A stretch of DNA of 41,819 nucleotides. Origin: Riemerella anatipestifer (GTDB lineage Bacteria; Bacteroidota; Bacteroidia; Flavobacteriales; Weeksellaceae). A program made the position numbers and the translations under genes. Location of the stretch: NCBI RefSeq assembly GCF_009663465.1, contig NZ_QXHU01000008.1:1-41819 (forward strand), written 5' to 3'. A model generated the notes under the pieces. The model made no database searches. It saw nothing but the letters and a program-made list of their open reading frames with translations, and was not told where the DNA came from. Shown here piece after piece: positions 36,305 to 41,819 of the stretch (the first letter of the stretch is position 1; each line of letters begins with the position of its first letter).

Positions 36305-36463
36305 AGGATTTTTAGATTTACAGCTCCTTAATCTTAATTTACTTAAAATTGAGAAGTTTATATTTTTGATTTTTTTAATGAAACAAGAAAAACTATTAGT
36401 AAAATTTCAATTTTAGGTAGCATCAAGTTGAAACATCAGCCTCCCAACCTGTACAAATTATTC

Positions 36464-36964
36464 CTAATTTTTAAATATAGGTACATTACTACACGCTTCT
36501 CCAAACATCAAAGATTTAACGATTGGCTTTAATTTTTCAACTAACTCAACATAAGCGTTTTCTGGAATGTTTTCGTCTGTACAACCTTTTACTAGAACTC
36601 TTTTATCTTTTAGGTTAGAAAAATCATAATCATTTAGAGATTGATGCATAATGAGTAACTCTAACTCATCTTTGTTTCCATAGATTACCTTTTTAGCAAC
36701 TCCAGATAATTGAGAAGCAATTAAAAAATAAGCCCACAAAGGAACAATGGCTTCCGCAGAATTATAAATGTAAACATAAGCGTCCTTGTATAAGTCTAAA
36801 TTAAGTGTTTTCACTTTTTCTCTAAAGTCTTTTTCTTTGAGAACCATCTCTTGGAACAAAAATGGCTTCAAGTCTATCCCCAGCCTTTTCCCTTTAGGGA
36901 CTAAAGAAGATAAATCAAAATTAACTAATCCGCTTTCTGCTACTTTATTTTTAATCTCTGCCAT
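36464..36964 (-). CDS. DUF2480 family protein
   Basis: A 166-aa soluble protein. Conserved DUF2480 segments seen are GLVNFDLSSLVPKGKRLGID (about 13-32), FLFQEMVLKEKDFREKVK (about 35-52), AEAIVPLWAYFLIASQL (about 69-85) and the C-terminal VELVEKLKPIVKSLMFGEAC with SNVPIFK. No catalytic motif is obvious; two cysteines near 129 and 158 are conserved in my recollection. The family is widespread in Bacteroidota and uncharacterised. It follows the DUF3108 gene by 30 bases and is probably cotranscribed. Confidence 0.88.
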   Translation of the reverse strand: MAEIKNKVAESGLVNFDLSSLVPKGKRLGIDLKPFLFQEMVLKEKDFREKVKTLNLDLYKDAYVYIYNSAEAIVPLWAYFLIASQLSGVAKKVIYGNKDELELLIMHQSLNDYDFSNLKDKRVLVKGCTDENIPENAYVELVEKLKPIVKSLMFGEACSNVPIFKN

Positions 36965-36994
36965 TGCTTTTATAAAATGAATTTAACCCATCAA

Positions 36995-37762
36995 TTATTT
37001 AAAATTGATATTATACTTTACATTTTTGTAGTCGTCTAGACTTGCTTTTAAAGAGCCTACTGCAAGTTCCGCTTTTAGTTCCACGGGGATATGATTAGTG
37101 TCGTTTGTTACCCACATTGTTACCCCTTCTTGGTCTTTAAATACCCTTCCACTCATTACCGAAGGGATAATTTTAAGACATTCTACCTTGCCAAATTTGG
37201 TTCTTTTGGTTTCTACACCCACAATTCTCAACTGGAAAGGGAACATCTCATCATCAATCCATACATTCATTTTTATGCTTGTTCCTACTTTTAATGCAGA
37301 ATTATCTCTACTCCTTAAATAGTAGAAAGCAGAAAGCATATCTTGTATACCCTTAACAGATTTTAGAGTTTTAGAACCATTAGATGGGGTTTTCTTATCG
37401 GTTAAAATAAGGGTTTGGTTGGAATGGTTGAAAACCGTTTCTAAATGCTGTCTGTAACTGCCTTCTTGTACATTTCGCACATAGAAACTGGGTAATGCTG
37501 TGCTAATATTGATATAACTTTCATAAAGGTCTTCTACCTTGAAAAAAGCCCTTACAGCTCCCGTGGTCTTACCTGTGCCTTTGACATAGTAATGAGGTTC
37601 GCCTTTGTAGGTTGTTTCTCTAATGTTGAGTGTGGCATATCCTGCGTTTAGTATGCCATAATGAATTCTGTAAGTTAATGTTTCTCCAGACTTGATATTG
37701 GTAATTTGCGACCACACATTTGCCGAAATTACGAGAGTGATTAAATATAATATCTTTTTCAT
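36995..37762 (-). CDS. DUF3108 domain exported protein
   Basis: A 255-aa protein with a signal peptide (KKILYLITLVISANVWSQ). The DUF3108 pattern is clear: SGETLTYRIHYGILNAGYATL near the start, YYVKGTGKTTGAVRAFFKVEDLYESYI, and a C-terminal GKVECLKIIPSVMSGRVFKDQEGVTMWVTND ending. The fold is a lipocalin-like or LolA-like beta structure expected in the periplasm, so a lipid or envelope role is plausible but unproven. It is the first gene of a likely operon with DUF2480 and is divergent from the FNR gene. Confidence 0.87.
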   Translation of the reverse strand: MKKILYLITLVISANVWSQITNIKSGETLTYRIHYGILNAGYATLNIRETTYKGEPHYYVKGTGKTTGAVRAFFKVEDLYESYINISTALPSFYVRNVQEGSYRQHLETVFNHSNQTLILTDKKTPSNGSKTLKSVKGIQDMLSAFYYLRSRDNSALKVGTSIKMNVWIDDEMFPFQLRIVGVETKRTKFGKVECLKIIPSVMSGRVFKDQEGVTMWVTNDTNHIPVELKAELAVGSLKASLDDYKNVKYNINFK

Positions 37763-37852
37763 ACTTTTAAAATTTACAAATACTTTGCCAACTCACCCCA
37801 TAACATTATAGCTTATATAACTAAAGTTACGATATAGTTTCAGCAAAATTAG

Positions 37853-37860
37853 TACTTTTG
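37853..37860 (+). promoter_or_regulatory. -7 promoter box for FNR-ferredoxin operon
   Basis: TACTTTTGC matches TAnnTTTG exactly, 39 bases before the ATG at 37900. Confidence 0.65.
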
Positions 37861-37899
37861 CAAAGATATATAATTTAATCCCAAAGTTTTTTACATATT

Positions 37900-38952
37900 A
37901 TGATTACTACAGATTTACTCATTATAGGAGCAGGACCTACGGGGCTTTTTGCCGTTTTTGAAGCTGGATTGTTGAAACTCAAATGCCACATCATAGATGC
38001 TCTGCCACAACCTGGTGGACAGTTAGCCGAGCTTTACCCTAAGAAACCTATTTTTGATATACCAGGTTATCCGTCCGTAAATGCAGGAGAGTTGGTAGAT
38101 AACTTAATGGAACAAATTAAACAATTTCAACCAGGGTTTACTCTAGCAGAAACTGCCGTAAGTCTAGAAAAGATAGATGATGAATGGTTTGAAGTAATTA
38201 CCAATAAAGGAACCGTACACCGTGCCAAAGCAGTAGCAATAGCAGGAGGGTTAGGTACTTTTGAACCAAGAAAACCTCTTCTAGAAAACTTAGAAAAATA
38301 TGAGGAGAATGGGGTGGAGTATTTTGTAAAAGACCCAGAAGTCTTTAGAAATAAAAAAATTGTAATTGCAGGGGGAGGAGATTCTGCTTTAGATTGGAGT
38401 ATCTTCTTGTCTAATGTGGCTAAAGAGGTTACTTTGGTACACAGACGAAATGAATTTAGAGGAGCCTTGGATTCTGTAGAAAAAGTACAAGAGCTGAAAA
38501 ACCAAGGTAAGATTAACCTCATTACACCTGCGGAAGTGGTAGAACTGAAAGGAGCTAACACTTTGGAAAGTATTGTAATAGAGCGTGAGGGTGAGAAAAC
38601 GGAAATAGAAACAGATTATTTTATCCCTCTTTTTGGACTTACACCAAAGCTCGGTCCTATTGCTAATTGGGGGCTAGAAATAGAGAAAAACTCTATAAAG
38701 GTAAACAATGCATTGGATTACCAAACCAATAGAGAAGGCATTTATGCTATTGGGGACATCAATACTTATCCGGGTAAACTGAAACTGATTTTATGTGGCT
38801 TCCATGAGGCGACTTTAATGTGCCAAAGTGTTTACAATAGGCTTAATCCTGGTAAGAAATATGTGCTAAAATACACTACGGTGAGCGGTGTTGATGGGTT
38901 TGATGGGAGTAGAAAAGAGGCAGAGAAAGCGGTTGTTAAAAAAATAGACTAA
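37900..38952 (+). CDS. Ferredoxin-NADP reductase, thioredoxin-reductase-like type
   Basis: A 350-aa FAD enzyme moving electrons between NADPH and ferredoxin. The N-terminal FAD motif LIIGAGPTGLFAVFEAGL (about 6-23), the NADPH motif VIAGGGDSALDWSIFL (about 155-170) and the C-terminal IYAIGDINTYPGKLKLI (about 282-298) are present. The redox CxxC of true thioredoxin reductases is absent, which places it with the YumC-type FNRs. Five bases downstream starts a 2Fe-2S ferredoxin gene, its obvious partner. The direction of electron flow in vivo cannot be told. Confidence 0.93.
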   Translation: MITTDLLIIGAGPTGLFAVFEAGLLKLKCHIIDALPQPGGQLAELYPKKPIFDIPGYPSVNAGELVDNLMEQIKQFQPGFTLAETAVSLEKIDDEWFEVITNKGTVHRAKAVAIAGGLGTFEPRKPLLENLEKYEENGVEYFVKDPEVFRNKKIVIAGGGDSALDWSIFLSNVAKEVTLVHRRNEFRGALDSVEKVQELKNQGKINLITPAEVVELKGANTLESIVIEREGEKTEIETDYFIPLFGLTPKLGPIANWGLEIEKNSIKVNNALDYQTNREGIYAIGDINTYPGKLKLILCGFHEATLMCQSVYNRLNPGKKYVLKYTTVSGVDGFDGSRKEAEKAVVKKID

Positions 38953-38957
38953 AGATT

Positions 38958-39287
38958 ATGGCAGATGTTCAATTAAAGATTACTGATAGAGAGGGCGTAC
39001 AGCACGATATAGTAGCCCCTACAGATATGTCTATGAACCTTATGGAGGTGATAAGAGCCTACGAATTGGCAGAGGAAGGTACTGTAGGTGTATGTGGCGG
39101 AATGGCGATGTGTGCGTCTTGTCAGGTTTATGTTCTTAATGATGTGCCTCTACCTGAAAAAAGTGACGAGGAAGAAGCTATGCTTTCTGAAGCTTTTGAT
39201 GTTAAGGATAACTCCCGTCTAGGCTGCCAAATCTACATCACAGAAGAAATAGATGGCTTGGAGGTGGAAATAGCACCGTATTCTTAA
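38958..39287 (+). CDS. 2Fe-2S ferredoxin (adrenodoxin type)
   Basis: A 109-aa electron carrier. The four cluster ligands are Cys46, Cys52 and Cys55 (VCGGMAMCASC, the Cx5Cx2C of adrenodoxin/ISC-type ferredoxins) and Cys90 (LGCQI). The acidic stretch KSDEEEAMLSEAFD matches the partner-binding helix. It is cotranscribed with the FNR gene (5-base gap), so the two form an NADPH-ferredoxin electron chain for as yet unknown acceptors, possibly Fe-S assembly or an oxygenase elsewhere. Confidence 0.94.
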   Translation: MADVQLKITDREGVQHDIVAPTDMSMNLMEVIRAYELAEEGTVGVCGGMAMCASCQVYVLNDVPLPEKSDEEEAMLSEAFDVKDNSRLGCQIYITEEIDGLEVEIAPYS

Positions 39288-39323
39288 AAAAGATTAAAAT
39301 TAAATAGACTGTACCCAACTACT

Positions 39324-39380
39324 ACCGCTATAAGGTGGCTATAAGCTCTCTATAAGCTAGGAGGGTGGTTTTGTTTTTAG
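39324..39380 (+). repeat. 57-bp dispersed repeat, copy 2, with three 11-bp iterons
   Basis: It is identical to the reverse complement of 18442-18498 except for one base. Three direct units CTATAAGnnnn start at 39328, 39339 and 39350, exactly 11 bases apart, followed by GGAGGGTGG and a T-rich end. It lies between the ferredoxin gene and the terminator at 39423, at the left border of a GC-richer block. Confidence 0.85.
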
Positions 39381-39422
39381 ATTTTGGGCTGGTTTATTTG
39401 TTATACTTTTATTACTAACTAA

Positions 39423-39453
39423 AAAAAGGCAGACCTTTAAGGTCTGCCTTTTT
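39423..39453. terminator. Bidirectional terminator
   Basis: Perfect arms (39423-39435 with 39441-39453) rich in A and T at the outside lie between the convergent ferredoxin and 39483 genes. Confidence 0.9.
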
Positions 39454-39482
39454 GCTGGTGGGCTTTGTGTTTTTGCCCTGCT

Positions 39483-40043
39483 TTATAGTAGGGTTTCTTG
39501 CTCTACAAGGTTGGCTGGGGTGTCTGTGGCTCTGATGATGATTTTGTCCCCCGATAGCTCCTCATTGTTGGCTTTGGCAGTATATACCCAGTCTAGCCCT
39601 TTTAGCGTGGCGGTGCCTTCTTCTACCAAACTGCCGTCTTGATTGTAAATGTGTACGCTTACTTGCTCTACTTTGTAGTCGTCATACACTTGTACTTTTA
39701 TAAGGTCTCCTTTTTTGCCCGTGTAACTAGAAAGGTCTATTTTTTCTATTTTGGGAGCGTTTAGGAGGTCTGCTACGGCTATATTATAAGGGGTAATGCC
39801 GTCTTTTTTAGCCGCTTCTGTGGCGTAAGCCTCCTTTAAACTAGGGTCTAGTAGTGCGTTTTTGGCATATAGCACCGCTTTTTGGAACTTCTGCTGGTGC
39901 TCTAGCTGCTTGGTTGAGTTTCTGTCTGTCTTTTGTGGCACTTTAGACACTATGGTTTTGCCATTTCTTTGGCTAAAGATAATAAGGTCTCCCACCTTGC
40001 CACTAAGCCCGTGGGTAATAATGTTGTTTTTGCTTTCTGCCAT
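39483..40043 (-). CDS. Conserved Bacteroidota protein, function unknown
   Basis: A 186-aa protein without signal peptide or membrane segment. The N-terminus IITHGLSGKVGDLIIFSQRN followed by GKTIVSKVP is a recurring opening in Bacteroidota hypothetical proteins (DUF6266-like in style), and residues ~40-90 are helical (QLEHQQKFQKAVLYAKNALLDPSLKEAY). The C-terminal half is beta-rich (VQVYDDYKVEQVSVHIYNQDG). It follows the FISUMP gene by 88 bases on the same strand. No function is recognised; phage or surface associations are only guesses. Confidence 0.65.
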   Translation of the reverse strand: MAESKNNIITHGLSGKVGDLIIFSQRNGKTIVSKVPQKTDRNSTKQLEHQQKFQKAVLYAKNALLDPSLKEAYATEAAKKDGITPYNIAVADLLNAPKIEKIDLSSYTGKKGDLIKVQVYDDYKVEQVSVHIYNQDGSLVEEGTATLKGLDWVYTAKANNEELSGDKIIIRATDTPANLVEQETLL

Positions 40044-40131
40044 AATTGTTAAGTTTTTTATGGGTTATACTTTAGTTTATTTATCTTATATATAAGGAGG
40101 GGTTACCCTCTTGGGTTCTTAAGCTGACTGC

Positions 40132-41819
40132 TTAGTTATCCTTAACGCAGCGAACGCCGAAGCCGCGAGAACGCAGGTTACTATCGGTCACAGAACTTCC
40201 ACCATTATAAGAGAACCTCAGACGATGCGCTTCGTATTCGGCGATCGCCTCGCTGCAGCTCCACAAACACCCTGCGGATCCTTGACCGAAGAACACGCCA
40301 GTGCTGTAATCGCGTTCTCCACTCGCAGGCAGGCGGAGATGTGAGTCATACCATAAAACCGCACCACCATTACCAGTTCTCGTATTTGTCAAGGCTTGAT
40401 GCAGGTCTTGCAATTCTGAGTAGGTAGGCGTATGCCAACCCGTAGGACAAGGGTCGTTATAAGTGGTTAATTGGTTGTAAGAATGCCAACCTAAACTATG
40501 TTTAGGCGACCCACTTGTGGAAGAAGACCAATTGATAAGCTCATGCCCATCGGCATCCCTACCCCACTGGAAGAGGGAACCGTAAGCCTTGTAATCCGTA
40601 GGCGAAGTGCCTTGCTGGGCAGGGTTGAAATGCGGTGAGTTCATATTCGCATAATCCGCACCCAGATTGAGGTTCAACCACTCCTTAGAATAAGGCTGAC
40701 CATTGACAGGGTAAGTTCCCGTAACCGTAACAGGAAGATAGACAAACTGATGTTCTAACACTCCGTTGGTGGGTACATTAAACTTCTTATCCAGAATCCC
40801 GCCAATGCCCTTTAAGACCAGTTGGTAGCTCTGTCCATTAAGCGTGTAAGGTATCGTGGCAATGGTATATTCTTGCCCTGGTGCTAACTTTTTTACCAAA
40901 TATTCTCCATCTCCATCTACCACAATAGTAGCGGATAGGTCGCCACTTACGCCGAAATTGCCAGCGGGGATTGAGAGGCTGAGCCCATTGTTATCTCCAC
41001 CCTCTCCGGGAGCGGCAGTAATTACTGCCGATTGCACCGCTTGGTAAGAGCCTATACCTGAAGTATAAGGTATTTTAACGGTGAGCTTATTAGTGCCATT
41101 GTTGATTTTACCTTGTATATTGGAGCCGTTGTAAGTTAAAGACACCACATATTCTGTCTTAGGCGAGGTGATGGTGGCAGAACCCAAACCTACTTGGGTT
41201 TGTTGGTCGGCTTGGGCTCCGAGTTTATTAAAATTGGCTTTCAAAGTGCCTGTTTCGGGCGTACCGCCCATCGTGTACCACAACATAGCCGATTCTCCTG
41301 AGTTTAAGTTAATAAGGTTTCCCGAGGTGCACTGTGCTACGCTACCCGTAAGCGTGGAGCCATTGAGTTTCTGCCACTGGCAGTTTGCCATCGTAATCGT
41401 TGCTCCGCCATTCTGAAAACTTACCGCATCGTGAAATGCCGAACTGATATTCCCAAACGAGTTATTTTCTAGTTTAAATTTGGCTTTATTGGCACTGGTA
41501 AACGCCACGCCACCCACATAAGAGCCTTCAAACCCCGCCGCCTTTACGGCTACCGACTGGGATTGGTTGCTCCCCGGCATACAAGTCCACTGGTGAACCC
41601 CCGAAACCACGCCTTGGTAAATCTCCACACAGCTTTTGTCGGTATTGTAAATCATCGTGCCTACTTCGGCAGTCCCCGAAAATTTCAAACGCTCCTCCGA
41701 AGTAAATCGAGGGAATAGCACGCCTTGCGGCTGGGTGTTGGGGATATGGGTATTTTTCTTCACCTCTAAGGTGGCTTTGGGGTCGTTGGTATTGATGCCC
41801 ACTTGTGCCTGTAATGCCA
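40132..41819 (-). CDS. FISUMP-domain secreted protein, 5' end outside the window
   Basis: The frame is open to the right edge: upstream of the GTG at 41800-41802 it reads ALQAQ, the end of a signal peptide, so the real start lies beyond base 41819. At least 561 residues are seen. Domains: a Bacteroidota surface module (GVLFPRFTSEERLKFSG...GTMIYNTDKSCVEIY...WTCM), a long beta-rich repeat-like middle, then the Fib_succ_major (FISUMP) domain (YKAYGSLFQWGRDADGHELI, CPTGWHTPTYSELQDLHQAL, LRLPASGERD, WSCSEAI, SRGFGVRCVKDN). Base composition is visibly richer in GC than the neighbours, most of all in the last ~200 bases. Such proteins lie on the surface; binding function is inferred. Confidence 0.85.
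   Translation of the reverse strand, partial: ALQAQVGINTNDPKATLEVKKNTHIPNTQPQGVLFPRFTSEERLKFSGTAEVGTMIYNTDKSCVEIYQGVVSGVHQWTCMPGSNQSQSVAVKAAGFEGSYVGGVAFTSANKAKFKLENNSFGNISSAFHDAVSFQNGGATITMANCQWQKLNGSTLTGSVAQCTSGNLINLNSGESAMLWYTMGGTPETGTLKANFNKLGAQADQQTQVGLGSATITSPKTEYVVSLTYNGSNIQGKINNGTNKLTVKIPYTSGIGSYQAVQSAVITAAPGEGGDNNGLSLSIPAGNFGVSGDLSATIVVDGDGEYLVKKLAPGQEYTIATIPYTLNGQSYQLVLKGIGGILDKKFNVPTNGVLEHQFVYLPVTVTGTYPVNGQPYSKEWLNLNLGADYANMNSPHFNPAQQGTSPTDYKAYGSLFQWGRDADGHELINWSSSTSGSPKHSLGWHSYNQLTTYNDPCPTGWHTPTYSELQDLHQALTNTRTGNGGAVLWYDSHLRLPASGERDYSTGVFFGQGSAGCLWSCSEAIAEYEAHRLRFSYNGGSSVTDSNLRSRGFGVRCVKDN

Overview
The window looks like chromosomal DNA from a flavobacterium, most likely family Weeksellaceae (Riemerella/Chryseobacterium-like). 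The DNA is AT-rich. Promoters follow the Bacteroidota TAnnTTTG -7 pattern with no clear Shine-Dalgarno. The protein families fit too: a T9SS-type sorting tail on a subtilase, GLPGLI, DUF3078, DUF2480 and DUF3108 proteins, type III glutamine synthetase, and exosortase XrtF with its partner. The genus is inferred from gene content, not proven.

Layout. 1-580: 3' part of a 5S rRNA, a strong terminator, then a gene-free stretch full of hairpins, including one copy of a structured dispersed element. 582-9662: secreted subtilase, crotonase-family enzyme, radA, a lipoprotein plus haem-binding pair, a GLPGLI protein, and a thioredoxin-fold lipoprotein with no active-site cysteines. 9828-16480: FecA-like TonB receptor with a textbook promoter, glnN, DUF3078 outer-membrane protein, rhomboid protease. 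16484-18500: decayed accessory DNA. It holds a DUF1905/YdeI gene split by a frameshift, the tail of a DNA alkylation repair gene, an IS982-like scrap, an IS1-like transposase wreck fused to the tail of a flavin reductase, and one copy of a 57-bp repeat. 18647-27510: katG, a second copy of the structured element (opposite strand), a YkgJ-type cysteine cluster protein, an erythromycin-esterase-family protein, sufS, glyS, HMG-CoA lyase. 27866-30787: two secreted surface proteins in an operon. 30869-34176: DAACS symporter, then Mrp, NfuA-like and a membrane protein. 34268-37762: XrtF pair, deoxyhypusine synthase-like enzyme, DUF2480 and DUF3108 genes. 37853-39287: ferredoxin-NADP reductase and its 2Fe-2S ferredoxin. 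39324-41819: the second 57-bp repeat, a conserved flavobacterial protein, and a visibly GC-richer FISUMP-domain surface protein that runs off the right edge.

Themes. Fe-S and redox chemistry recurs (sufS, mrp, nfu, FNR, ferredoxin, YkgJ, katG). Surface and secreted proteins are abundant. No complete new defence or mobile system is visible. The most unusual items are the 57-bp iteron-like repeat in inverted copies about 21 kb apart, the two-copy hairpin element, the transposase/flavoreductase chimera, the FISUMP tail that resembles a retroelement-diversified region, and apparently leaderless promoters for xrtF and the YkgJ gene.
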